Shown piece by piece: positions 34,683-43,196 of a stretch of 64,000 nucleotides of DNA. This DNA comes from an uncultured Clostridia bacterium (GTDB lineage: Bacteria > Bacillota > Clostridia > TANB77 > CAG-508). The translations under genes were made by a program, and so were the position numbers. The number at the start of each line of letters is the position of its first letter. Positions within the stretch are counted from its first letter, which is position 1. Where the stretch lies: positions 62,001 to 126,000 of the forward strand of contig CAKOSX010000002.1 of the NCBI GenBank assembly GCA_934119935.1, read 5' to 3'. Below the pieces are notes generated by a model. The model was not told where the DNA came from. It did no database searches and saw only the letters and a list, made by a program, of their open reading frames with translations.

Positions 34683-35048
34683 ATGGAAGATACAGTACAA
34701 AACGAAGTAGTACCATGCGCAAGTGCAACTCTAAAGTATGCTAGAATTTCAAGCAGAAAAGTTAAGATTGTAGCAGATTTAATAAGAGGAAAAGATGTTG
34801 ATGAAGCATTAGCAATAGTTAAATTTACGCCAAAAGCTGCATCAGAGATCGTTGAAAAATTGCTTAAATCAGCTATTGCAAACGCTGAAAACAACCATGG
34901 AATGAAGAGCAATAAATTATATGTAGCAGAAATATATGCAAATCAAGGACCTACATTAAGAAGAATAAGACCAGCTGCAAAAGGTTCAGCTGTTAGAATT
35001 AGAAAGAGAACAAGTCATATAACTATAGTTCTTAAAGAAAGAGACTAA
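34683..35048 (+). CDS. rplV: 50S ribosomal protein L22
   Basis: 121 residues with YARISSRKVKIVADLIRGKD, ANAENNHGMKSNKLYVAEIY and the tunnel-lining hairpin RPAAKGSAVRIRKRTSHITI. The N terminus (MEDTVQNEVVPCA) is about 10 residues longer than in Bacillus. AAGGAGG is 12 nt upstream. Confidence 0.97.
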   Translation: MEDTVQNEVVPCASATLKYARISSRKVKIVADLIRGKDVDEALAIVKFTPKAASEIVEKLLKSAIANAENNHGMKSNKLYVAEIYANQGPTLRRIRPAAKGSAVRIRKRTSHITIVLKERD

Positions 35049-35069
35049 GAGTAAGGAGGATAATAGAAA

Positions 35070-35732
35070 ATGGGACAAAAAATGAATCCAAACGGACTTA
35101 GAGTTGGAATCATAAAAGACTGGAACTCAAAATGGTATGCAGATTCAAAGCATTTTGCAGATTATCTAGTTGAAGATCACAAAATCCGTGAATATGTTAA
35201 GAAAAAATTATACGCTAGCGGAATTTCAAAAGTTGAAATCGAGAGAACAGCAAAATTCGTTAAAGTTAACGTATACACAGCTAAACCTGGTCTAGTAATA
35301 GGAAAAGGTGGAAATTTAGCTGAAAGCTTAAAAGCTGAGTTACAAAAAATGATTGGAAAAGATGTAAATCTAAATATTGTTGAGGTTAAATCACCAGATT
35401 TAGATGCACAATTAGTTGCTGAAAATATAGCAGGACAACTAGAAAGAAGAATTTCATTCAGACGTGCAATGAAACAATGTATGCAAAAAACAATGAAGAT
35501 GGGTGCTTTAGGAATAAAGACATCTGTATCAGGAAGACTTGGTGGAGCTGATATGGCTAGAACTGAGTTCTACAAAGAAGGTACAATACCACTTCAAACA
35601 TTAAGAGCTGACATTGATTATGGATTTGCAGAAGCAAACACAACATATGGAAAAGTTGGAGTTAAAGTTTGGATATATAAAGGAGAAGTTCTTCCAGCTA
35701 AGAAGAAAGCAGTGGAAGGAGGAGACAGATAA
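35070..35732 (+). CDS. rpsC: 30S ribosomal protein S3
   Basis: 220 residues with an N-terminal KH domain (VIGKGGNLAESLKAELQKMI) and the C-terminal AMKQCMQKTMKMGALGIKTS and VSGRLGGADMAR segments. Helps form the mRNA entry channel. The stop overlaps the rplP start by one base (TAATG). Confidence 0.98.
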   Translation: MGQKMNPNGLRVGIIKDWNSKWYADSKHFADYLVEDHKIREYVKKKLYASGISKVEIERTAKFVKVNVYTAKPGLVIGKGGNLAESLKAELQKMIGKDVNLNIVEVKSPDLDAQLVAENIAGQLERRISFRRAMKQCMQKTMKMGALGIKTSVSGRLGGADMARTEFYKEGTIPLQTLRADIDYGFAEANTTYGKVGVKVWIYKGEVLPAKKKAVEGGDR

Positions 35733-36175
35733 TGCCATTAATGCCAAAAAGAACAAAATATAGAAAACAACAAAAAGGTAGAAATAGAGGAAAAGCAACA
35801 AGAGGTAACGTTGTAACAGATGGATTATATGGACTTCAAGCATTAGAAGCAGGTCAAATTACTTCTAACCAAATAGAAGCAGCCCGTGTTGCTATGACAA
35901 GATATATAAAAAGAGGTGGAAAGGTTTGGATAAAAATCTTCCCAGATAAACCTATAACAAAGAAACCAGCAGATACTCGTATGGGTAAAGGTAAAGGATC
36001 AGTTGAATACTGGGTAGCAGTTATAAAGCCAGGAAGAATATTGTTTGAGCTTGCAGATGTTACAGAAGACGTTGCAAGAGAAGCATTAAGACTTGCTGCT
36101 AACAAACTATCTGTTAAGTGTAAATTTGTTAAAAAGGAAACTGAAGTAGGTGGTGAATTAGATGAAGATAAATAA
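35732..36175 (+). CDS. rplP: 50S ribosomal protein L16
   Basis: 147 residues beginning MPLMPKRTKYRKQQKGRNRG; GKGKGSVEYWVAVIKPGRIL is diagnostic. Sits near the A site of the 50S subunit. Its 3' end overlaps rpmC by 14 bp. Confidence 0.98.
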   Translation: MPLMPKRTKYRKQQKGRNRGKATRGNVVTDGLYGLQALEAGQITSNQIEAARVAMTRYIKRGGKVWIKIFPDKPITKKPADTRMGKGKGSVEYWVAVIKPGRILFELADVTEDVAREALRLAANKLSVKCKFVKKETEVGGELDEDK

Positions 36176-36488
36176 GATTAGAGAAATGTCTTCACCAGAC
36201 TTAGAAAAAGAATTAGGAGAATTAAAATCAGAATTGTTCAAACTAAGATTTAGCTTAGCAACAAACGGATTAGACAATCCTATGAAAATAAGAGAAGTTA
36301 AGAAAGACATTGCAAAAATAAAAACAGTTTTAACTGAAAGAGAATTAAAAGGTGAAGAACCAGTAGTTGTAGAAGAGCCAAAGAAAGCAGAAAAGAAAAC
36401 TGCAAGCAAGGCAAAGAAAGAAGCTACAGAAGGAACAGAAAAGAAAGCTAGAAAAACAACTACAAAAAAAGAAAGTAAAGCTGAATAA
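36162..36488 (+). CDS. rpmC: 50S ribosomal protein L29 with long basic tail
   Basis: 108 residues. Residues 1-65 are a normal L29 (KINKIREMSSPDLEKELGEL, NPMKIREVKKDIAKIKTVL). The last 40 or so are a low-complexity Lys/Ala/Glu/Thr tail (KKAEKKTASKAKKEATEGTE) not present in standard L29, which is about 60-68 residues. No frameshift is evident and the reading frame ends before rpsQ. The start overlaps rplP, consistent with coupled translation. Confidence 0.93.
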   Translation: MKINKIREMSSPDLEKELGELKSELFKLRFSLATNGLDNPMKIREVKKDIAKIKTVLTERELKGEEPVVVEEPKKAEKKTASKAKKEATEGTEKKARKTTTKKESKAE

Positions 36489-36538
36489 TTTATACAACTA
36501 AAACGTTGTATTCCTTAGAATGTAGAAAGGAGAATATT

Positions 36539-36802
36539 ATGGAAGAAAGAAATCTTCGTAAAACAATGACTGGAATTGTTACATCTGATAAAATGGATAA
36601 AACAGTTGTTATATCTGTTGTACAAAATGAGATGGATAAGACATATGGAAAAATAAAGAAGAGAACATATAAATTAAAAGCTCATGATGAAAACAACGAA
36701 TGCAAAGTTGGAGATAAAGTTAAAGTTATGGAAACAAGACCTTTATCAAAAGACAAGAGATGGAGAGTTGTTGAGATCGTAGAAAAGGCAATAATAAAAT
36801 AA
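36539..36802 (+). CDS. rpsQ: 30S ribosomal protein S17
   Basis: 87 residues: RNLRKTMTGIVTSDKMDKTV, KKRTYKLKAHDENNECKVGD and METRPLSKDKRWRVVEIVE. AAAGGAG precedes ATG 36539; the ATG at 36506 would add an unsupported 11 residues. Confidence 0.97.
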   Translation: MEERNLRKTMTGIVTSDKMDKTVVISVVQNEMDKTYGKIKKRTYKLKAHDENNECKVGDKVKVMETRPLSKDKRWRVVEIVEKAIIK

Positions 36803-36841
36803 TAAAACATTAAAGAATGAAAAAAGGAGGTACTAGTTTAA

Positions 36842-37210
36842 ATGGTACAGCAACAAACAGTATTAAAAGTAGCTGATAATACAGGTGCTAAAGAAATAAT
36901 GTGTATTAGATGTTTAGGCGGATCATACAGAAAATATGCTAGCGTTGGTGATATAATAATTGCTTCTGTTAAAACAGCAACACCAGGTGGCGTTGTAAAA
37001 AAAGGCGAAGTTGTTAAAGCAGTTGTTGTTAGAACAAAGAAACCTATAAGAAGAGCTGACGGATCTTATTTAAGATTTGATGAAAACGCAGCAGTTATAA
37101 TAAAAGATGATGGAACACCAAAGGGAACTCGTATATTTGGACCTGTTGCAAGAGAATTAAGAGAAAAGGACTACTTAAAGATTCTTTCTCTAGCACCAGA
37201 AGTTCTATAA
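36842..37210 (+). CDS. rplN: 50S ribosomal protein L14
   Basis: 122 residues beginning MVQQQTVLKVADNTGAKEIM and containing VVKKGEVVKAVVVRTKK and GTRIFGPVARELR, matching L14 along its whole length. AAAAAGGAGG upstream. Confidence 0.98.
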   Translation: MVQQQTVLKVADNTGAKEIMCIRCLGGSYRKYASVGDIIIASVKTATPGGVVKKGEVVKAVVVRTKKPIRRADGSYLRFDENAAVIIKDDGTPKGTRIFGPVARELREKDYLKILSLAPEVL

Positions 37211-37258
37211 TTGAGATAAGAGCCCAATAAGTAAGAAATAAAGAGGTGAAAATATAAA

Positions 37259-37567
37259 ATGAAATTAAGAAAAGGCGATACAGTTAAAGTTTTATCTGGA
37301 AATGATAAAGGAAAAACTGGGGAAATTCTAGAAGTAATACCAAAAACAGAAAAAATAATTGTTAAAGGTATCAATATTAGAAAAAAGAGTGTTAAACCAA
37401 GAAGACAAGGTGAACAAGGAGGAATTATTCCTTCAGAATTCAGCATACATAGCAGTAAAGTAGCTCTAGTATGTCCAAAATGCGGAAAAGCAACAAGAGT
37501 TGGATATGCAGTTGAGAAAGACGGAAAAGTACGTGTATGTAAAAAATGTGGAGCAAATATAAAATAG
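37259..37567 (+). CDS. rplX: 50S ribosomal protein L24
   Basis: 102 residues: KOW motif KGDTVKVLSGNDKGKTGEIL and RRQGEQGGIIPSEFSIHSSK. Two CxxC pairs (CPKCGK and CKKCGA) form the zinc ribbon seen in many Firmicute L24 proteins. Confidence 0.97.
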   Translation: MKLRKGDTVKVLSGNDKGKTGEILEVIPKTEKIIVKGINIRKKSVKPRRQGEQGGIIPSEFSIHSSKVALVCPKCGKATRVGYAVEKDGKVRVCKKCGANIK

Positions 37568-37593
37568 TGAAGGAAGGAGGTCTATAAAGACTT

Positions 37594-38133
37594 ATGGAAA
37601 TATTAAAAGAACAATATGAGAAAGAAATAGTACCAGCTTTAATGAAAAAGTTTAATTATAAATCAGTAATGGAAGTTCCAAAGTTAGATAAAATAGTTAT
37701 CAACATTGGTTTAGGAGATGTAAAAGAAAATCCAAAGGATTTAGAGAACGCAATCAAAGATTTGGAACAAATTACTGGACAAAAGCCAATAACTACAAAA
37801 TCTAAGAAGGCTATAGCTGCATTTAAATTAAGAGCAGGAGTTCCAATTGGATGCAAAGTAACATTAAGAAAAGGAAAAATGTATGATTTTGCAAACAAAT
37901 TATTCAATGTAGCTCTTCCAAGAGTTAGAGACTTTAGAGGAATACCAGCAGATTCTTTTGACGGTAGAGGAAACTATTCAATGGGTATTAAGGAACAATT
38001 AATATTCCCTGAAATAGAATACGAAAAAGTTGATAAAGTAAGAGGTATGGATATAATATTTGTAACAACAGCTAAGACTGATGAAGAAGCTAAAGAGTTA
38101 CTAAAATTATTAGGAATGCCATTCAAAAACTAA
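37594..38133 (+). CDS. rplE: 50S ribosomal protein L5
   Basis: 179 residues, the 5S rRNA-binding protein. Contains LDKIVINIGLGDVKENPKDL, AAFKLRAGVPIGCKVTLRK and the C-terminal GMDIIFVTTAKTDEEAKELL. AAGGAGG lies 13 nt upstream, a slightly long spacing. Confidence 0.98.
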   Translation: MEILKEQYEKEIVPALMKKFNYKSVMEVPKLDKIVINIGLGDVKENPKDLENAIKDLEQITGQKPITTKSKKAIAAFKLRAGVPIGCKVTLRKGKMYDFANKLFNVALPRVRDFRGIPADSFDGRGNYSMGIKEQLIFPEIEYEKVDKVRGMDIIFVTTAKTDEEAKELLKLLGMPFKN

Positions 38134-38177
38134 TTATCGTAAATTACTGAAAAGAGATATAAGAAAGGAGAAAGCTA

Positions 38178-38363
38178 ATGGCTAAAACGTCTTTAAAAGT
38201 TAAGCAAGCAAGACCACAAAAATATAAGACAAGAGAATATAACAGATGTAAATTATGTGGAAGACCACATGCTTATATTAGAAAATATGGAGTTTGCCGT
38301 GAGTGCTTCAGAAAATTAGCTCATGATGGCGAAATTCCTGGAGTAAAAAAGGCAAGTTGGTAG
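38178..38363 (+). CDS. rpsZ: 30S ribosomal protein S14, zinc-binding type Z
   Basis: 61 residues with CKLCG and CRECF pairs (Cys 24, 27, 40, 43), the zinc-binding form. AAAGGAG precedes ATG 38178. No zinc-independent S14 copy occurs in the window. Confidence 0.97.
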   Translation: MAKTSLKVKQARPQKYKTREYNRCKLCGRPHAYIRKYGVCRECFRKLAHDGEIPGVKKASW

Positions 38364-38420
38364 AATCCAATTAAAATTGTATATGATAGAAAAATCGTGA
38401 TAAGGAGGGAAAACAAGAAC

Positions 38421-38822
38421 ATGGTTACTACAGATCCAATAGCAGATATGCTAACAAGAATAAGAAATGCTAGCAGTCAAAAACATAAATCTGTTGATGT
38501 TCCTGCTTCAAAAGAAAAGCTTGCAATAGCTCAAATATTATTTGAAGAAGGATATATCAAATCTTTTGAAGAAATAAAAGAAGAAAATAATCAAGGTGTA
38601 ATAAGAATTACATTAAAATATACAGAAAAAGGTAAAAAAGTAATAGATGGATTAAAGAGAATAAGCAAACCAGGATTAAGAGTTTACGCATCTAAGACAG
38701 AATTACCTAAAGTATTAAATGGATTAGGAATAGCTTTAATTTCAACATCTAAAGGAATAATGACAGACAAGAAAGCAAGAGAAGCTGGTTTAGGTGGAGA
38801 AGTTATAGCATACGTTTGGTAA
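38421..38822 (+). CDS. rpsH: 30S ribosomal protein S8
   Basis: 133 residues: TTDPIADMLTRIRNASSQKH, a central KISKPGLRVY-like segment (RISKPGLRVYASKTELPKVL) and the C-terminal LGGEVIAYVW. AAGGAGG precedes ATG 38421; the in-frame ATG at 38397 lies before that site. Confidence 0.98.
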   Translation: MVTTDPIADMLTRIRNASSQKHKSVDVPASKEKLAIAQILFEEGYIKSFEEIKEENNQGVIRITLKYTEKGKKVIDGLKRISKPGLRVYASKTELPKVLNGLGIALISTSKGIMTDKKAREAGLGGEVIAYVW

Positions 38823-38852
38823 TAATTAAGACAAGAAGGAGGGAAAACAAAC

Positions 38853-39392
38853 ATGTCAAGAATAGGAAATATGCCTATTACAGTACCTGCTGGTGTTGAA
38901 GTTAAAATAGACGGAAACCACATTGCTGTAAAAGGACCTAAGGGAAGTCTTGAAAGAGACATTCATCCAAATATGAAAGTTGAATTAGACGGAAATGAAA
39001 TAAAAGTTTCAAGACCAGATGATACAAACATGAATAAGAGTTTACATGGAACAACAAGAGCTTTAATACATAACATGGTTGAAGGTGTTGTTAATGAATT
39101 CAAAGTAGAATTAGAAATAAATGGTGTTGGTTACAGAGCTCAAAAGCAAGGTAACAAATTAGTAATGAGTTTAGGATATTCTCATCCAGTAGAGATGGAA
39201 GCTCCAGAAGGAATTACTTTTGATTTAACAGATGCTAACCACATTGTAGTTAGAGGAATTGACAAAGAATTAGTTGGTCAAGTTGCTAACGAAGTAAGAT
39301 CTAAACGTCCACCAGAAGTATATAGAGGAAAAGGTATTAAATATGCTACTGAACATATTAGACGTAAGGAAGGTAAAGCAGGTAAAAAATAA
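38853..39392 (+). CDS. rplF: 50S ribosomal protein L6
   Basis: 179 residues: SRIGNMPITVPAGVEVKIDG, GVGYRAQKQGNKLVMSLGYS and the C-terminal RPPEVYRGKGIKYATEHIRR. Its last codons form part of the left arm of a long inverted repeat that fills the spacer to rplR. Confidence 0.98.
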   Translation: MSRIGNMPITVPAGVEVKIDGNHIAVKGPKGSLERDIHPNMKVELDGNEIKVSRPDDTNMNKSLHGTTRALIHNMVEGVVNEFKVELEINGVGYRAQKQGNKLVMSLGYSHPVEMEAPEGITFDLTDANHIVVRGIDKELVGQVANEVRSKRPPEVYRGKGIKYATEHIRRKEGKAGKK

Positions 39393-39512
39393 TTCTAAAC
39401 TTCGTCTAACAGCGTTAACCTTTGCCTAAAAATATTATCAACGTACAACTTAGTACGCCTCAAATATTTTGGGCACGGTTGCCTTGTTATACTAGTTTAC
39501 GATTATTTTACT
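39381..39512. repeat. Long nested inverted repeat between rplF and rplR
   Basis: Outer arms (GTAAAAAATAATTCTAAACT region, 39381-39401) pair with AGTTTACGATTATTTTAC (39494-39511). An inner arm GTTAACCTTTGCCTAAAAA pairs imperfectly with AATATTTTGGGCACGGTTG, and the tip is CGTAC/GTACG. About 130 bp in all; possible mobile remnant, attenuator or RNA-processing site. Confidence 0.55.
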
Positions 39513-39570
39513 ATGAGTCGAAATCAGAACTAAAACTAATGCTGTTACATTAGTTAGAAAGGAGTAAAAA

Positions 39571-39930
39571 ATGGTTGGTAAGACAGATAGAAAAGCTGAG
39601 AGAGAAAGAAGACATGCTCGTGTTCGTACAAAAATAAGCGGAACAGCAGAACGCCCAAGATTATGCGTATACAGAAGTAACAAGAACTTATTTGTACAAG
39701 TAATTGATGATGTTAATGGAACAACTTTAGCTGCTGCATCTACATTAGATAAAGAAGTAAAAAATAAACATGCAAACAGCGAAGCTGCAAAAGAAGTAGG
39801 AGCTTTAATAGCAAAAAGAGCTCAAGACAAAAAAATAAAAACAGTAGTATTTGATAGAAGTGGATACCTATATCATGGAATTATAAAGGATTTAGCTGAA
39901 GCTGCTAGAGAAGCAGGATTAGAATTCTAA
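39571..39930 (+). CDS. rplR: 50S ribosomal protein L18
   Basis: 119 residues, 5S rRNA-binding: RHARVRTKISGTAERPRLCV, YRSNKNLFVQVIDDVNGTTL and FDRSGYLYHGIIKDLAEAAR. AGAAAGGAG upstream. Separated from rplF by 178 bp of inverted-repeat DNA, the largest spacer in the spc segment. Confidence 0.98.
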   Translation: MVGKTDRKAERERRHARVRTKISGTAERPRLCVYRSNKNLFVQVIDDVNGTTLAAASTLDKEVKNKHANSEAAKEVGALIAKRAQDKKIKTVVFDRSGYLYHGIIKDLAEAAREAGLEF

Positions 39931-40012
39931 TAATTTTCGAGAAAGATACGAAACAATGCAGTGAATAACTGCATGAATCCAAAATAAAATACATAAAAGG
40001 AGGTCAGAAGAC

Positions 40013-40504
40013 GTGCAAGAAGAAAATTCTACAGAATTAAAAGAAAAAGTAGTTGCCATAAATAGAGTTGCTAAAGTTGTTAAAGGTGGAAGAAACTTTA
40101 GATTTAGCGCAGTTGTTGTTGTTGGAGATGGAGCTGGACACGTTGGTGTTGGAAACGGAAAAGCAGCAGAAGTTCCAGATGCTATAAAGAAAGCTATAGA
40201 AGATGCAAAGAAAAATCTAATTGAAGTTTCTATAGTAGATACAACAATACCACATGAAATAATTGGAAAATTTGGAAGTGCAAGTGTTATGCTAAAACCA
40301 GCCAGTGAAGGTACTGGAATTATAGCTGGTGGTAGTGTTAGACCAGTTCTAGAACTTGCAGGTTACAGAGATATAAGAACAAAAATAATAGGAACAAACA
40401 ATCCTAGAAATGTTGTTTATGCTACTCTTGAAGGATTAAAGAACATGCAAACAGTAGAATCTGTAGCTAAAAAAAGAGGAAAAAAAGTTGAAGAAGTAAT
40501 GTAA
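40013..40504 (+). CDS. rpsE: 30S ribosomal protein S5
   Basis: 163 residues, decoding-site fidelity protein: VVAINRVAKVVKGGRNFRFS, DGAGHVGVGNGKAAEVPDAI and GTGIIAGGSVRPVLELAGYR. Start is GTG 40013 with AAAAGGAGG about 9 nt upstream. The next gene is rplO; rpmD (L30), which normally lies between them, is missing. Confidence 0.98.
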   Translation: MQEENSTELKEKVVAINRVAKVVKGGRNFRFSAVVVVGDGAGHVGVGNGKAAEVPDAIKKAIEDAKKNLIEVSIVDTTIPHEIIGKFGSASVMLKPASEGTGIIAGGSVRPVLELAGYRDIRTKIIGTNNPRNVVYATLEGLKNMQTVESVAKKRGKKVEEVM

Positions 40505-40546
40505 TTACGATAAAAGAATAATAAAATTAGGAGGTGTAGTCACGAG

Positions 40547-40981
40547 ATGAAATTAGATGAATTAAAACCAGCACAAGTAAACACAAAAAGAACAAGAGTT
40601 GGACGTGGCGTTGGATCTGGTATAGGCAAAACTTCTGGAAGAGGTCATAAAGGACAAAAAGCTAGAAGTGGTGGCGGAGTTAGACGTGGATTCGAAGGTG
40701 GTCAAACACCATTATATAGAAGATTACCAAAAAGAGGATTTACAAATATCCATGCTAAAAACTATACAGAAGTAACATTAACAATGTTATCTAAAGTAAA
40801 GAACGAAAACGTAACAGCTCAAAGCTTAGTTGATGAAGGAATCATTGGAAAAGTTAATGATGGAATAGTAATTCTTGGAACTGGAAAATTAGACAAAAAA
40901 GTTAATGTAACAGCAGCAAGATTTACAAAATCAGCTAAAGAACAAATTGAAGCTTTAGGGGGAAAGGCAGAGGTGATCTAA
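40547..40981 (+). CDS. rplO: 50S ribosomal protein L15
   Basis: 144 residues: RTRVGRGVGSGIGKTSGRGH, KGQKARSGGGVRRGFEGGQT and PLYRRLPKRGF. Starts 42 bp after rpsE, a gap too short to hold L30. secY begins at the very next base after the rplO stop. Confidence 0.98.
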   Translation: MKLDELKPAQVNTKRTRVGRGVGSGIGKTSGRGHKGQKARSGGGVRRGFEGGQTPLYRRLPKRGFTNIHAKNYTEVTLTMLSKVKNENVTAQSLVDEGIIGKVNDGIVILGTGKLDKKVNVTAARFTKSAKEQIEALGGKAEVI

Positions 40982-42304
40982 TTGTTTAAGACCATAAAAA
41001 ATGCTCTAAAAACACCTGAAGTAAGAAAAAAATTATTATATACTTTATTGTTAATAGTAATTTTTAGATTAGGCTGTTATATAACAATACCTGGAGTTGA
41101 TACTTTTAAATTAGCAGAAGAAATGAGTTCTGCAACTAATGGTGTAACGGGACTTATAGACACAATATCAGGAGGAGCTTTCTCAAGACTTTCTATATTT
41201 GCGATGTCTATAACTCCATACATCACAGCATCAATCGTTATCCAATTATTAGGAATGGTTATACCAGCATTGGAAAGATTAACTAAAGAAGGTGGAGAAG
41301 AAGGAAGAACAAAAATTAATAAGTATACAAAAATGCTTACAATTGTTCTAGCTTTAATCGAAGGATTAGGAATTTTCTTCTCATACAAATCTGCTGGAAT
41401 ATTCTTAAATACAAGCTTTATAGGAGGAGCGTTAACAGTTATTTCTTTAATGGCAGGAACAGCACTTTTAATATGGCTTGGAGAACAGATTACTAATAAA
41501 GGTATTGGAAACGGAATATCAATGATAATATTTGTTGGTATTATATCAGGATTACCAAGAGGCATTACAGCTGTATGGGGCTTAATGTTCTCAGCTGGAA
41601 CTTTTAGCACAGTTGGATTTATAAAAGCTTTGGCACTTATAGTTGGATTACTAGTACTAGTTGCAGGAGTTGTATTTATACAAATTGCTGAAAGAAGAAT
41701 ACCAGTACAATATGCTAAAAAGGTAGTTGGAAGAAGAATGGTAGGAGCTCAAAATACACATATTCCATTAAAGCTAGCAATGGCTGGAGTTATGCCTATA
41801 ATATTTGCTTCATCATTTATGACATTTCCAGCAATGATTTTACAAATATTTGTAAAAGACATTGCAACACAAACAGGATTCTGGGCAGGAGTATATAGAT
41901 TCTCTATTGCTTCATCAAATTCTAGTGTGGGAATAGGATATACAATCGCAAACGCAGTAGTATACTTACTATTAATATTAGGATTCACATATTTCTACAC
42001 ATATGCGATGTTCAACCCTGCAGAGATATCAGGAAACATCAAAAGAAATGGTGGATTTATACCAGGTATAAGAGCTGGAAAACCAACTACAGATTATTTA
42101 TCATCTGTAATATCTAAACTATCACTAGTAGGAGGAATATTCTTAGCAATAATAGCTATTCTTCCAATGATAGCAAACTTTACAAACTTAAACATAGCAT
42201 TTGGTGGTACATCTATACTTATCGTAGTAGGTGTTGCACTAGAAACAATACAACAATTAGAATCTCAACTTGTAACAAGACATTACAAAGGATTCTTAGA
42301 ATAA
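40982..42304 (+). CDS. secY: Protein translocase subunit SecY
   Basis: 440-residue channel of the Sec translocon in the cytoplasmic membrane, with ten predicted membrane helices. Landmarks: LLYTLLLIVIFRLGCYITIP (TM1), the plug near GAFSRLSIFAMSITPYITAS, the cytoplasmic loop AERRIPVQYAKKVVGRRM, and the C-terminal TLQQLESQL-like tail. Start is TTG 40982 with GAGGTG 6 nt upstream, inside rplO. A terminator follows. Confidence 0.97.
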   Translation: MFKTIKNALKTPEVRKKLLYTLLLIVIFRLGCYITIPGVDTFKLAEEMSSATNGVTGLIDTISGGAFSRLSIFAMSITPYITASIVIQLLGMVIPALERLTKEGGEEGRTKINKYTKMLTIVLALIEGLGIFFSYKSAGIFLNTSFIGGALTVISLMAGTALLIWLGEQITNKGIGNGISMIIFVGIISGLPRGITAVWGLMFSAGTFSTVGFIKALALIVGLLVLVAGVVFIQIAERRIPVQYAKKVVGRRMVGAQNTHIPLKLAMAGVMPIIFASSFMTFPAMILQIFVKDIATQTGFWAGVYRFSIASSNSSVGIGYTIANAVVYLLLILGFTYFYTYAMFNPAEISGNIKRNGGFIPGIRAGKPTTDYLSSVISKLSLVGGIFLAIIAILPMIANFTNLNIAFGGTSILIVVGVALETIQQLESQLVTRHYKGFLE

Positions 42305-42311
42305 GAAAATG

Positions 42312-42339
42312 GAGGCAGAGTAAAATCTGTCTCTTTTTT
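42312..42339 (+). terminator. Terminator after secY
   Basis: Stem GAGGCAGA / TCTGTCTC, loop GTAAAA, then TTTTTT. It may separate the secY transcript from adk. Confidence 0.75.
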
Positions 42340-42386
42340 CGCCCAATAGGGACGCCACTTTTTGGGCAAAAAAAATGTTTAAATAA

Positions 42387-42415
42387 TTGACAAATTGGGA
42401 AAAATAAGCTAAAAT
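42387..42415 (+). promoter_or_regulatory. Internal promoter before adk
   Basis: TTGACA (42387-42392), 17-bp spacer, TAAAAT (42410-42415). Confidence 0.65.
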
Positions 42416-42450
42416 AAGTTTATAATTAAGAGAAAAACTTCGAGATTTTA

Positions 42451-42475
42451 TGCCTCTAATATTGTATTAGGGGCA
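42451..42475 (+). promoter_or_regulatory. Hairpin in the adk 5' UTR
   Basis: 10-bp stem TGCCTCTAAT / ATTAGGGGCA (one G-T pair), loop ATTGT; followed by A rather than T, so not a terminator on this strand. Confidence 0.45.
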
Positions 42476-42504
42476 AAAAATGTTGAGTTCGAAAGGAGAA
42501 AAAT

Positions 42505-43173
42505 ATGTATTTAATAATGTTAGGTGCTCAAGGAACTGGAAAAGGTACAGTTGCAGGAATATTGGCAAAAGAGACAGGCTGGCCACAAATTTCAACAGGA
42601 GATATCTTTAGAGCAAATATATCAAATAACACTGAATTAGGAAAGAAAGCAAACGAATATATATCAAAAGGACAACTTGTTCCAGATGATATAACGGTTC
42701 CAATGGTTATAAATAGACTAAGTGAAGATGATTGTAAAGATGGAGCTATATTAGATGGTTTCCCACGTACAGTTGAACAAGCAGAAAAACTTGATGAAAT
42801 TCTTGCTGGAAAGAATAAGAAGGTTGATTTAGTAATAAATTTAACAACACCAAGAGACGAAATTATTACAAGAATCTTAAACAGAAGAGTATGTTCAAAT
42901 CCAGAATGCAAAGCAACATACAATATAACAATGCATCCATCTAAAGTTGAAGGAATATGCGATATTTGTGGTTCTAAACTAGTTCAAAGAGGAGACGACA
43001 GTGACGAAAAAGCAATAAAACAAAGATTGGCAATATATGATGAAAAAACAAGTCCATTAATAGATTTCTATACAAAGAAAGGTGTTTTAGTAACTGAAGA
43101 AGTTAGTGAAAAAATAAATAGACTTGGAAAAGAAGCTGCAGAAGATGTATTAAATAAGATGAAAAATATGTAG
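42505..43173 (+). CDS. adk: Adenylate kinase
   Basis: Converts AMP and ATP to two ADP. The 222-residue long-LID form has the P-loop GAQGTGKGT (residues 7-15), DGFPRTVEQAE and a LID with four cysteines (CSNPEC and CDIC), the zinc-binding version; the first pair has CxxxxC spacing. Usual position between secY and map. Own promoter, with GAAAGGAG before the ATG. Confidence 0.97.
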   Translation: MYLIMLGAQGTGKGTVAGILAKETGWPQISTGDIFRANISNNTELGKKANEYISKGQLVPDDITVPMVINRLSEDDCKDGAILDGFPRTVEQAEKLDEILAGKNKKVDLVINLTTPRDEIITRILNRRVCSNPECKATYNITMHPSKVEGICDICGSKLVQRGDDSDEKAIKQRLAIYDEKTSPLIDFYTKKGVLVTEEVSEKINRLGKEAAEDVLNKMKNM

Positions 43174-43196
43174 TTAATTAGAAGAAGGTAATAGAA

